NCBI GenBank assembly: GCA_023846275.1 | Contig: JAIUJO010000187.1 | Location: 103,501 to 167,500 of the forward strand | From: Vanilla planifolia | Lineage: Eukaryota > Streptophyta > Magnoliopsida > Asparagales > Orchidaceae | DNA length: 64,000 bases | Direction of reading: 5' to 3' | Made by a program: the position numbers and the translations under genes | The notes under the pieces: generated by a model | What the model was told of the DNA's origin: nothing | What the model saw: only the letters and a program-made list of their open reading frames with translations | The model's database searches: none | Shown: in pieces, positions 11,291 to 22,300 of the stretch | How positions within the stretch are numbered: position 1 is the first letter of the stretch | Layout: each line of letters opens with the position of its first letter

Positions 11291-11879
11291 TAAGGTTGGT
11301 TTTGTACTGGAGGATAATCAACATCTGTATTGCACCACTTTGACTCAAAATGGTTGACCAAAAAGCTTTTAATTTTATTTGTGGAACTAAGCACCACCCC
11401 TTATCATCTTTTAATGATAGTATATGCTTATCACTTTATCTAAAAGTCACAGTAGCCTGGAAGAAACTAGTATTTCAATCCTCAAGTCGAGCCGATTGGA
11501 CCTTGCTCTTTACCCCGACCATCTCTCCTCAAGTATACTTGCCCAATGAAAAGAAGAAATGAGATGTAGGAGCTAGATATGTTCCTGATCATTAAGACCT
11601 ACCTCAGATTCCTTAAGTTGTTGAGCTTAGATTTTCATTTCAAGTTCACTATTCCTATCAATACAATTACACATCTCAATCTTGCTCCACCTACTCAAAG
11701 TAGCTAGAGATCTAAAAACTTTTGTAGAAAGCCTCCCCATGGGATTCCCTTTTGCTAATCTTTTCTATAGTTTTTGTACAACCCCTACATTCTGAGAAAA
11801 TGCAAGCCAAGCACTCTTAAATTGATTTTTTCTTTTAGTGGCCATCCCTTGATGTGTCCCTAACTCAATAACTAATAGG

Positions 11880-12480
11880 TAGTGATTAGACCCAATGCAT
11901 CACAAATGAGTAACTGTAGTTGTGAGAAAGTCTTGTATTCCCTTGAGATTCATTAGCACTCTATGCAGCCTCTCAAATATTCGAGCACTTTCTTCTTTCT
12001 TGTTGCACCAAGTGTTCTTGTTACCCACATATCCTAAGTCAACTCCAATTCTTGCATGATTTTAGAAAACTCTTACTGCCCACCCACATCATAACCTCTT
12101 CCCTCCCCTCTTCTCTTCCTGTGACATTACAACATTAAAGTCCCCCACCACAATTATTGGTCCCCCACCTCTAGCCTTCTTCCTCAGGATCTCCCACAAA
12201 TGCATTCCTCTTACTAGGCTCCTTGGATTCATACATCACACAATATTTTGTCAACTTATCCTCCCCTACCCTTTCCTGTATTACAAGTAATTGTAATGAA
12301 ATCTTTATAATTTTTGAGTTCACCTAGCTCCTCCATAGAACCAAAATACCTTCAAACAAGCAAACTAACAGTTGCACTAAAAACTCCCAATCTTAGCCCA
12401 GTAGCAAATCTACATCTATCCTACTAAATTTCTCTACCCTAGTTTCAACAAGGGCCACTACTATAATACTCCTTGTTCTT
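11880..12480 (-). pseudogene. LINE3 endonuclease domain
   Basis: Degraded EEP-type endonuclease. The VVGDFNV motif is intact near 12130-12165 on the minus strand. The C-terminal SDH motif reads SNH near 11890. Stops interrupt the frame. Confidence 0.75.
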
Positions 12481-13476
12481 GTAAATTGCTATAGGTAACC
12501 CCTCAATTTCTTATCCCTTATTCCCTAAATATGCTATAATGTGAACTTAATAATTTTTGGTAATAATAAAGCATAGCAACCTACAATATCTCCCACCAAC
12601 AGCAGCTAGCCGTTCAATATACTGACAGCACTTCCGCTTGAAGTATACATCCAACTCCCACTTCCAACAAAGCATTCAAAGAAGCTGCAACCACATAACT
12701 CAACACACTATGTCCAACATTTTATAGCCCAAACATCTTAGCATTTCAAGTAGCTTAAAAATCCCATTTAGACCACATAGCCAGTTTTAAGAAAAATGGC
12801 ACCTTGCCATGTTTCTTTGAACTTCCACTTGTTTCAAAAATGCACTCTAACTTCACATCTGCAACATCCCCCTTCATTCTTGTAGTTATCATTCTTTTGA
12901 GTCATCATATAGCAACCTCGCAACCTTAGTAGACTCCACTAGCACCCTTTTAGCAGCCCCCTATCTCTACACAAAAATACACCTACCTCCTTACATTCAT
13001 ACTAGTTATGATATGCCACCAAGCATATCTCCAGCACCACTCCAATAGAAATTGACCTCCCATTAGAATGCCATCATGGCATAAGGAATTCATAATAGCA
13101 ACCAAATTCCCTACCTCTTCCCATATTCTAGTGCTGTAGTAGTCCTCCAGTAGCAACTTCACCTCCACTAATTGGCCCATGCCATCCTCATTTCTATTCT
13201 TGCATTAAGCATAGCTACATCCTCATTAATTCCCTTCTTCCTCGAGTTTATCACCCAATTAATGGAGCACCAGCACTTTTTAGAACCCTACTATCACTTT
13301 CAAGTGAGCATCTCATCTTCATTTCCAACACCTTGTTAGATTCCCCTTTAGCCCGCTGCACACTTTATGCCCAGGTCTTAATGCATGAAGAGTTTCATGA
13401 CCTTGTAATGCAGCATTGAGCATGTCTCAAAGCAACATTCCAGCTCCTAATCAACCAAGTTTCCTAGCAAATAGAG

Positions 13477-13570
13477 TAGTAGTAACTAAGGAGAGCATCT
13501 ACCATGTTGGGTTCCATTGATAATAATCAATGGAACCCAAAGTGGTAGATGGTCTTCTTAGTTACTACTA
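13477..13570. repeat. 94-bp foldback (inverted repeat) at LINE3/18S junction
   Basis: Left arm 13477-13521 and right arm 13526-13570, 45 nt each, separated by AATA. By my reading 41 of 45 positions pair. The left arm contains LINE ORF1 sequence, the target word (TTGGGTTCC) and the first bases of a LINE 3' end (ATTGAT); the right arm is the same in reverse. It looks like a snap-back copying or inversion event at the 5' junction. Confidence 0.9.
13507..13515. repeat. Partial LINE target-site word
   Basis: TTGGGTTCC, the 3' nine bases of the 18S target word, followed at 13516 by ATTGATAAT, the first nine bases of a LINE 3' end. A mirror-image copy lies at ~13532-13543. Confidence 0.7.
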
Positions 13571-13573
13571 CAA

Positions 13574-14270
13574 GGGGGAGTATGGTTGCAAGACTGAAAC
13601 TTAAAGGAATTGAGGGAAAGGTATCACCAGGAGTGGAGCTTGTGGCTTAATTTGACTTAACATGGAAGCTTACCAGGTTTAGACATAGTGAGGATTTATA
13701 TTTTGAGAGCTCTTTCTTGATCCTATGGGTGGTGGTACTTAGCTATTCCTAATTGGTGGAGTGATTTATCTGGTTAATTTTGTTAAAAAACAAGACCTAA
13801 GTTTGCTAACCAGCTATGAAGGGTGCAAGCCCTGTGGCCAACTTCTTAGAGGGACCATGGCCGCTTAGGCCATGAAAGGTTGAGGCAATAACCCGTTTGT
13901 GATACCCTTAGATGTTTTGAGCCACACGCATGCCATACTAAGGTATTCAATGAGTCCAATGCCTTCATCAAAAGTACTAGGTAATCTTATGAAAATTTCA
14001 TCATGATAGGGATAGATCATAGTAATTATTGGTCTTCAAAAAGCAATTCCTAGTAAGCACAAGTAATCAACTTGTGTTGATTATTTCCCTGCCCTTCATA
14101 CACACCACCCATTGCTCCTACCAATTGAATGGTCCCATTAAGTATTTGGATTCCTATTATGTGGGTAGTTTGGCATGTACGACTCACCGACAAGTCTACC
14201 AAACCTTATCATTTAGAGGAAGGAGAAGTCTAACAAGGTTTTAATAGGTGAACCTATAAAAGGATCATTG
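13574..14270 (+). rRNA. 18S rRNA pseudogene, 3' part (block 2)
   Basis: Starts exactly at GGGGGAGTATGG, the 18S sequence immediately 3' of the LINE target word, and runs ~697 nt to the canonical end GGATCATTG. Contains ACTTAAAGGAATTGAGGG, AGTGGAGCTTGTGGCTTAAT and ACACACCACCC, each with one to a few changes from consensus. It retains the ~100-nt segment deleted in block 1. Decoding-region changes (CACCGCCCGTC reads CACCACCCATT) make function very unlikely. Confidence 0.92.
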
Positions 14271-14452
14271 GTGAGAGGTATGAATCATTGAGTGATCTAT
14301 CTAACACGTGCATGTGGAACAGTTGTTCAATGTTATAGGAGATAAGCAACAGCTTGTGGGCATGGTCATGCATAAAGGGAGATCAAATGTTATGATGACA
14401 GAGGAGTATGCTTTGCATCGTCAAGTCTAGTGATGCTTAGCAATCAAACGAT
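14271..14452 (+). other. ITS1 with internal deletion (block 2)
   Basis: About 180 bp, some 40 bp shorter than in block 4. The stretch between GTTGTTCAATGTTATAGG and GATAAGCAACAG is missing relative to 55990-56060. The ITS1 core is decayed (GGCATGGTCATGCATAAAGG). Confidence 0.75.
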
Positions 14453-14544
14453 GAACAACTCTCGATAATGGATATCTTGGCTTTCACATCGATGAAGAAT
14501 GCAGCAAAGTTTGATACATGTTATTAATTGTAGAATCCTGTGAA
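14453..14544 (+). rRNA. 5.8S rRNA pseudogene, 3'-deleted (block 2)
   Basis: Keeps the 5' ~90 nt (CTCTCGATAATGGATATCTT, ATCGATGAAGAATG, GTAGAATCCTGTGAA). The last ~65 nt and the start of ITS2 are removed, so GTGAA joins directly to TGATTGGTTTAGG. Confidence 0.88.
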
Positions 14545-14757
14545 TGATTGGTTTAGGTCTAGGCCCCAGTTTGGAGGTGATTGATGACACCTCAAGCCAT
14601 TCCATGGCGTGTTAAAACATAGAGTGATGGTTGACTATCAACATGATCAGAGGTGGATGTCACAAACTATTGTGGTGTTGGGCAGTAAGAATCGATGTTG
14701 TAGGGTGACAAGGAGATGCCCCTCATAGATCCAACTCCATGCTCCACGATGTCTAAT
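14545..14757 (+). other. ITS2 remnant (block 2)
   Basis: ITS2 lacking its 5' end because of the 5.8S/ITS2 deletion. The rest aligns with ITS2 of blocks 1 and 4. Confidence 0.75.
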
Positions 14758-17700
14758 CATGACCCCATGTTAGGTGAGGCTACCCATTGAGTTTAAGAAT
14801 ATAAATAAGCAGAGGAGAAGGAACTTACAAGCATTCCCTTAGTAACGATGAGCAAAATGAGACAAGCATATTTTGGAAATCGGGCAGCCTGAAGCTTTAA
14901 TTATAGTCTAGGGAGGCATCCTTAATGACAGATCAGGATCATGATTGTTGGAAAAGGGTGCTAAGGAGGGTGATAGCCCCCGTTCAGCTCATACTCTATT
15001 ACTACATGAGGCATTATCAATGATTCTGGTACTTTGGGATTGCAGTCCAAATTGGGTGGTAAATTCCGTGCAAGGAAAAATAATTATGAGAGACTCAAAG
15101 CGAACAAGTACCACAAGTGAAAGATAAAAGGAATTTGGAAAGAGTGTCAAAGAGTTCTTGAAAATATCAGGTGGGAAGCAGATGGGGGCTAGTAGTGCAC
15201 CTCAGTTTGATGTAGAATGTCAAATGATGATTTGTTGCGCGACTCGAGGAGCGAACCGTATTGGGCCATTGTGGTTATTCGAGCCCAGGAGGACGTCACT
15301 AGAGGAGAAATCATCATGGTGGCTGTTCACATTGCTCACACCGTCGTGGCATGCCACGACAGCACCGCAAGCATGGGTGATGGCTAATGGGCTCCCTTTC
15401 TGGCCAATGTTGAAACATGGACTAAGGAGTTTGACATGCTTCCGAGTCGACGAGTGAGCAAGCCCGGAAGGCACAAGTAAGTTTATTGGTGGGATCCTCG
15501 TGTGGGGGGTGAGGCACTAACTCACCCAAAACTTCTATGAAGGGTTCAATTGAGAGCATGCTTGTTGGAACCCAAAAGATGGTGAACTATGCCAAAGCAG
15601 GGCAATGCCAAAGGAAACTTAGGTGGAGGCCCACAATGATACTGACTTGCAAATAATTTTTGACTTTGGCATAAGAGTGAAAGATTAATCGAGCCATCAA
15701 TTAGCTTGTTCTCTTTAAAGTTTCCCTTAGGATAGCTGGAGCCATAGTCAGAGAGATTTATCAGGTAAAGTAAACGATTAGAGGCATCGAGATCATAATT
15801 CCCTCAACCTATTCTCAAACTTTAAATAGGTAAGATGGTTTGGCTTCTTTGATGAGTTGAGCCAAGGAATTTAGACTCCAAGTGAGACATTTTTGGTAAG
15901 CATAACTAGCAATATAGAATGAACCAAAAGTTGGGATATAGTGCCCAATAGCTAGCTAACCTAGAGCCTAGAAATAGTGTTGGTCGATTAAGATAGTAGG
16001 ACGGTGGTTATGGATGCTAAAATTTGCTAAGTGTATAAAAACTCACCTGTCGAATAAACTAGCCTAAAAAATAGATGACACTTAAGTGTCTGAACCACAC
16101 TTTCTGTCGGAGCAATGCAGGTCCCCGATGAGTAGGAGGGTGAAATGGTCACTGCAAAACATGAGGCATGAGCCTGCGTGGAATGTCCATTGGGGTAGAT
16201 CTTGGTTGTAGTAACAATATTCAATTGAGAACTTTGAAGACCGAAGAGGGGAAAGGTTCCATGTGAATGAACTTGTACATGGGTTAGCTTATCATAAGAG
16301 ACAAGGGAAACCCATTTGAGAGTACCATTTAGCACGAGCTTTGAAAGGGAGTTGAACTAAAATTCTTGAGTCGGGATATGGAGGTTGATGGCAACTTCAA
16401 GTGGTCCAGAGACGTCAGTGGGGCCTTGGGAAGAGTTATCTTTTCCTCTTAATAGCCTATTGGCCCTAAAAATGGCTCAATTAGAGGTAGAGTCAAGCAG
16501 TTGGAAGGGCACTACATGTTGAGCGATGTCAAATGTGCCCCTCGTGACCTTTGAAAATCTAGATGGCTGAGTACCTACCTTGCTCAATCATACTCATAAT
16601 TGCATCAGGTCTCGAAGGTAAATAACCTCTGCTCGATGGAGCAATGTAGGAAAGAAAAGTCAGCAAAATGGATCCATGACAACGAGAAAAGAATTGGCTC
16701 TGAGGGTTGGGCAAGGTGTTCTAATCCTGAACGCATCGACTATGGACATACTGCTCAAGCTGCTTGCATGGTGAGAGATGGTCAACAAGTGCCTGTTAAG
16801 GGACAAATTAGGAGCAACCCTTGCTGGGGCCTTCCCCAAGCATCCAACAATCGACTCAGAACTGGTACAGACATAGGGAATCTGACTGTTTAATTAAAAC
16901 AAAGCATTGCGATGGTCCCCAAGAATGCTCACGTAATGTGATTTCTACCCAATGCTCTAAATGTCAAAGTGAAAAAATTGAACCAAGCATGAGTAAATGA
17001 TGGGAGTAACATTAACTATCTTAAGGTTGGCAAATGCTTCCTTATGTAATTAATGACGTGCATGAATGGATTAATGAGACTCCCAATGTCCTTGTTCACT
17101 ATCCAATGGAACCACAACCAAGGGAATGGGCTTGGTAGAATCTTTGAGGAAAGAAGACCTTATTGAGCTTGACTCTAGTCTGACTTTCTGAAATAACTTG
17201 TGAAGTGTAGTATAAGTGAGAGTCAGCTTGCCGATGGAATTGAAATACCAAAAATTTAACATTATTTCACTTATTCCTTGAGGTGGAGGTTGGCACCCAG
17301 CCCCTCTTTTTATGTCCAAGTCTCACCTCGATGAGTCAATATGGGAAAAAGACATTGTTAGGTGGGAGTTTTGTAGGCATAGCACATCTATTAAAAGATA
17401 ACGCAGATGTCCTAGGATCAGCTCAATCACTCATTTGATTCTGATTTCTAGTACGAATACAAATAGTGAAAGCATGGCCTATTGGTCCCTTAGGTTTTCA
17501 AAATTTGAAGCTAGAGGTGTCATAAAAGATGCCATAGGGATAACTGGCTTGTGGCAAGTAAGTGTTCATAGAGATGTTGCTTATTTATCCTTTAATGCCG
17601 ACTCTTCCTATCATTGTAAAGTCAAACAAGTGTTTGATTGTTCACCCACCAATAGGGAGCGTGAGCTACGTTTAGACCATTGTGAGACAGGTTTGTTTGA

Positions 17701-18118
17701 CCCTACTGATGAATTTTTCGTGATAGTAATTCAACCAAGTACGAGTGGAACCATTGATTCACACCATTAGTCATCGCGCTTGGTTAAGAAGCCAGTAGTT
17801 TGAAGCTATCATATGCAGGATTATGATGAATGCCTCTAAGTTAGAATCCACATTAAGATAAGGTGCTTAGGCCTATCGTTCGCTTGTTGACCTGTAATAG
17901 GGGCTTGGCACCCCAAGGGCACACGACCAGGGGTTAGTCTAGTGTTGCAAAAAGTTGGATGACACAGGCACCACAAGAAATGATAGTTAAGAATGAATGA
18001 TGTTTAGAATCCTTTACAGATGACTTAAATTTGTGATAGGTTATTATATGTGGCAGAGTGGCCTTAATGTCATAATCCAATAAGATCTAACCCTATGTTG
18101 CAATAGATTTGTTCCCCC
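14758..18118 (+). rRNA. 26S rRNA pseudogene, near full length (block 2)
   Basis: About 3.36 kb, close to the ~3.4 kb of plant 26S. It can be followed from GACCCCATGTTAGG and TTGAGTTTAAG through GATGGTGAACTATGCC, GTTTAATTAAAACAAAGCATT, the peptidyl-transferase region (ATAGGGATAACTGGCTTGTG, ~17535) and the sarcin-ricin loop (17738-17752) to the end near TTTGTTCCCCC. The sarcin-ricin loop reads AGTACGAGTGGAACC where AGTACGAGAGGAACC is universal. About 38 nt (GAACAGAAATCTCGTGTGG region) are missing near 17429, a deletion shared with block 3. These defects and dispersed C-to-T changes indicate a pseudogene. Confidence 0.92.
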
Positions 18119-18804
18119 CTCTTATGATAAGTTGAAGTCATATGAGTTTTTATTGAGCAAAAATAAGAGCTTGCTCGTTTGCTTGCTTGCTCACTTGCTC
18201 ATGATAGCTCAACTTAACTCCCCTTTTTATGATACTTTGTGAGAATACTTTTGTGTGAGTACTATGCAACTATCTTTGTGATGTGCCCCTTGGTGGCTCT
18301 ACTTAGGTGCAAGGCTTATGCCTCAGTTCGTAATATCCAATTTGCATATTCGTGGAATGACCTCCAAAGCTCTATTAAAAGTTTGAAAATTTTCACTAGC
18401 TTCTTCACTCACATTTTTAAAGTAAAGCCTATTTTTGTTTTATGAGTGTGCCAATTTGCTCTATGTCTTGTGTGGTTTGGGTTGACACCCTATCCCAGCA
18501 TAGTGGAGTAGCACACCTATGACTGCTTTGAGTGCACTACATCACAGTGCTCATGTTGCAATCTGTCTACGTGTGTACATGGGGGATGGTGGGCACATGC
18601 ATAGGGGCCCTTTTTAGTGCCCGTGGGGGATTATCTGAGCATGCATGAGGGCTTTTTGCATGCTTTCACGTGCCATGTTCATTCTGAGTGCACCTTGGGG
18701 CCTGTATGTGCACTCAGTGACAACATCTATGTGCTTCATGTGGGGCCACAATGTGTAACATTTTTTGGGATTCTATGCATTGTGGGCTACTGTTGCATGG
18801 ATAA
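18119..18804 (+). other. 3' ETS and start of IGS (block 2)
   Basis: Spacer downstream of 26S, alignable with 23266-23950. It holds a GCTT/TTGC-rich tract at ~18168-18200, an ACTTAGGTGCAAGGCTTATG block, and at ~18750-18800 one IGS subrepeat-like unit (GTGTAACATTTTTTGGGATT). It ends abruptly at about 18804, where ITS1 sequence of the next block begins. The subrepeats, 5' ETS and 18S expected here are absent. Confidence 0.8.
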
Positions 18805-18982
18805 GGGGTATCAATGATGAAGCAACCTATCCAACATGTGGGTGTGCAATAATTGAACTATGCTATGGGGAATAAATAATAGCTTGTGGGTGTGGTCAAG
18901 CACCAAGGGAGAGTAAATGTTACGGTGGCAGAGGAGTATGCTTTGCATCGTCAGGTCCAGTGAGGCTTGGCAATTAAACATC
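18805..18982 (+). other. ITS1 fused to IGS (block 3)
   Basis: GGGTATCAATGATGAAG corresponds to the first bases of ITS1 right after 18S in block 4 (GGGGTATGAATGATGGAG at 55945). The spacer has an internal deletion. The core motif is recognisable (GGTGTGG...GCACCAAGGGA near 18886-18910). Confidence 0.8.
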
Positions 18983-19141
18983 AAGCGACTCTCGATAATG
19001 GATATCTTGGCTCTCGTGTTGATGAAGAATGAAGCAAAATATTGTACATGTTGTCAATTGCAGAATCTCATGAACCATCCATTTTTTGAAATCAAGTTGT
19101 GCCAGAGGATGCAAGCCGATGACACGCATGCATGGGTGTAA
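18983..19141 (+). rRNA. 5.8S rRNA pseudogene (block 3)
   Basis: About 159 nt: GCGACTCTCGATAATGGATA, GATGAAGAATGAAGC, ATTGCAGAATCTCATGAACC, ending at the GGGTGTAAT form of GGGCGTCAC. It has the usual length but several substitutions in conserved helices. Confidence 0.88.
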
Positions 19142-19352
19142 TGTGACCTGTCGCCCCTTACAGAAGCGTGGAATCAATGGTTTGGGTCCTGGGCCCTGGT
19201 TTGGAGATGATTGATGGCACTCCATGTCATTCCATGGCATGTTAAAGTTTTGGGTGATGGTCGATTTTCGACATTATCAGAGGTGGATGCCACTAATTAT
19301 TATGGTATTGGGTAGCAAGAATAGATCCAACTCCATGCTCCATGTTGTAGAA
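19142..19352 (+). other. ITS2 (block 3)
   Basis: About 210 bp. It lacks ~35 bp (the GTTGTAAGGCGACAAGGAGA part) present in the other blocks, so GCAAGAATAGATCC is directly joined. Confidence 0.75.
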
Positions 19353-22300
19353 TTGTGACCCCATGTTAGGTGAGGTTACCCACTGAGTTTAAGCATATAA
19401 ATAAGCAGACAGAAGGAACTTACAATCATTCACATTGTAACGATGAGCGCAACGAGACCAGCCTAGTTTGGAAATTAGGCAGCCTGAAGCTTGAATTGTA
19501 GTCTAGGGAGGCAGCCTCAGTGATAAATCAGGATCAAGTTCATTGGAAAGGGGTGCTGGGGAGGGTGATTGCCCCGTTCGATTCATGCTCTGTTGTTATA
19601 TAAAGCACTGTGAACGAGGCAGGTTGTTTGGGATGTCAGCCTAAATTTGGTGGTAAATTTTGTCCAAGGCTAAATAATTTTGAGATACTGGAAGCAAACA
19701 AGTACCACAAGGGAAAGATAAAAAGAACTTTGGAAAGAGTGTCAAAGAGTGCTTGAAATTATCAGGTGGGAAGCAGATGGGAGCCAACGGTGCACCTTGG
19801 TTGGATGTAGAATGTCGAATGACGAATTGTTGCACGGCTCGAGGAGCAAACTGCATTAGGCCATTGCGACTATCGAAGCCGAAGTTGACATCGTCGGAGG
19901 AGAAATCATCGTGGTGGCTAGTCACATTGCTTGCACCATCGAGGCATGCCATGGCGGCACCGCATGCATTGGTGATGGCTAGTGGGCTCCCCTTCTGACC
20001 CATCTTGAAACATGCAACAAGGAGTCTAACATGCTTGTGAGCCGACGAATCAGCAAGCCCGAAAGGTGGAAGGAAGTTGATTAATGGGATCCTCATTTTG
20101 GGGGTGAGCCACTGATTGATCCAGAACTTCTGTGAATGGTTCAAGTGAGAGCATGCTTGCTGGGACCCAAAAGATGGTGAACGAGGCAGGTTGTTTGGGA
20201 TGTCAGCCTAAATTTGGTGGTAAATTTTGTCCAAGGCTAAATAATTTTGAGATACTGGAAGCAAACAAGTACCACAAGGGAAAGATAAAAAGAACTTTGG
20301 AAAGAGTGTCAAAGAGTGCTTGAAATTATCAGGTGGGATGCAGATGGGAGCCAACGGTGCACCTTGGTTGGATGTAGAATGTCGAATGACGAATTGTTGC
20401 ACGGCTCGAGGAGCAAACTGCATTAGGCCATTGCGACTATCGAAGCCGAAGTTGACATCGTCGGAGGAGAAATCATCGTGGTGGCTAGTCACATTGCTTG
20501 CACCATCGAGGCATGCCATGGCGGCACCGCATGCATTGGTGATGGCTAGTGGGCTCCCCTTCTGACCCATCTTGAAACATGCAACAAGGAGTCTAACATG
20601 CTTGTGAGCCGACGAATCAGCAAGCCCGAAAGGTGGAAGGAAGTTGATTAATGGGATCCTCATTTTGGGGGTGAGCCACTGATTGATCCAGAACTTCTGT
20701 GAATGGTTCAAGTGAGAGCATGCTTGCTGGGACCCAAAAGATGGTGAACTATGCCTGAGCAGGGCAAAGCCAGAGGAAACTCTGGTGGAGACCCACAGTG
20801 ACACTGACTTGCTAATCGTTTGTTTGACATGGGTATAAGAGTGAAAGACTAATGGAACCATCTAGTAGCTAGTTCCCTTTGAAGTTTCCTTCAGGATAGT
20901 TGGAGCCATAGATAGAGTTCTATCGAGTAAAGCAAATGATTAGAGGCATCAGGAGCATAATTCCCTCGACTTATTCTTAAACTTTAAATAGGTAAATTGG
21001 CTTGGTTGCTTTGTTGTGCTGAGCTAAGGAATCTAGGCTCCAAGTGAGCCATTTTCTGTAAGAAGAACTAACGATGTAGGTTGAACTGAAAGCTAGGTTA
21101 TGGTGTCCAACTACATGCTAACCTAGAGCCTAGAAATGGTGTTGGTTGATTAAGATAGTAGGACGGTGGTCATGGAAGGTGAAATATGCTAAAAAGTTTG
21201 CAATAACTCACCTGTCGAATAAACTAGCCCCAATAATGGATGGCGCTTAAGTGTACGACCCACAGCTTATTATCAAAGCAATGTAAGTCCTTGACAAGTA
21301 GGAGGGTTCAACGGTCATTGTAAAACATGAGGCACGAGCTTGTGTGGAGCGTCCGTTGGTGCAGATCTTGGTGGTAGTAACAAATATTCAATTGAGAACT
21401 TTGAAGACTGAAGAGGGGAAAGGTTCCATGTGAATGACACTAACATATGAGTTTGCTGATCTTAAGAGACGAGGGAAATCCATTTGTCACGAGCTTCGAA
21501 AGGGAGTCAAATTAAAAATTTTCGAGCCAGGATATGGTAGTCGATGGCAACTTCAAGCGGTGCAGAGATGTCAGTGGGGCTTGGGAAGAGTTATCTTTTC
21601 TTCTTAATAGGTTATCAGCCCTGGAAATGACTCCATTGGAGGTAGGCCAAGTGGTTTAAAGAGCACCACATGTTGGGTGGTGTCGAATGTGCCCTTGGTG
21701 ACCCTTGAAAATCTAGATGGCTGAGTAGCTTCCATGCTCAGTCACACTCCTAACCGCATTAAGTTGCCAAGGTGAAACGCCTTTAGTTGATGGGGCAATG
21801 TAGGCAAGAAAAGTTGACAAAATGGATCCATGACAATGAGAAAAGGATTGGCTCTGAGGGTTGGACAAGGGTCCCAATCCTGAACACATCGGCTATCGAC
21901 ATACTGCTCGACGAGAGCTGGTCGTCACGTGACAGCTGAGGACAAATTAGGAACGACTCCTGCGAAGGCCTTCCCCAAGCATCGAACAATCAACTCAGAA
22001 CTGGTACGGACATGAGGAATCCTACTGTTTAATTAAAACAAAGCATTACGATTCTCCTCAAGGATGCTCACGTAATGCGATTTCTACCTAGTGCTCTAAA
22101 TGTCAGTGAAGAAATTCAGCCAAGCACAGGTAAACGGTGGGAGTAACTTTAATTCTCTTAATGTAGCTAAATGCCTCATCATATAATTAGTGAAGTGCAT
22201 GAATGGATTAACGAGATTCCTATTGTCCCTGTCTACTATCCAATGGAACCATAGCCAAGGGAATAGGCTTGGTAGAATCATTGGGGAAAGAATACCCTAT

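Larger units (their letters stand above)
8563..13506 (-). mobile_element. LINE3: 5'-truncated LINE with complete ORF2 region
   Basis: 3' terminus ATTAATAATTTATTAATGG at 8563. Toward higher coordinates come RNase H (~8820-9090), the zinc-binding linker (~9380-9700), the reverse transcriptase (~10000-11290), the endonuclease (~11880-12480) and a C-terminal piece of ORF1 (~12880-13500). The element stops in ORF1 at the word TAACTAAGGAGAGCATC, a sequence also present in LINE4 (~35850) and LINE6 (~45000). It then runs into a target word that is part of a foldback structure. Length about 4.9 kb. Broken throughout. Confidence 0.88.

Noticed and set aside
17435-17770. 111-codon plus-strand open frame
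   Set aside because: It is 26S rRNA sequence around the peptidyl-transferase centre and sarcin-ricin loop.
20208-20861. 217-codon minus-strand open frame
   Set aside because: It lies wholly inside the 26S pseudogene, antisense, and is long only because of the 567-bp duplication (the same peptide is repeated in 19641-20144).
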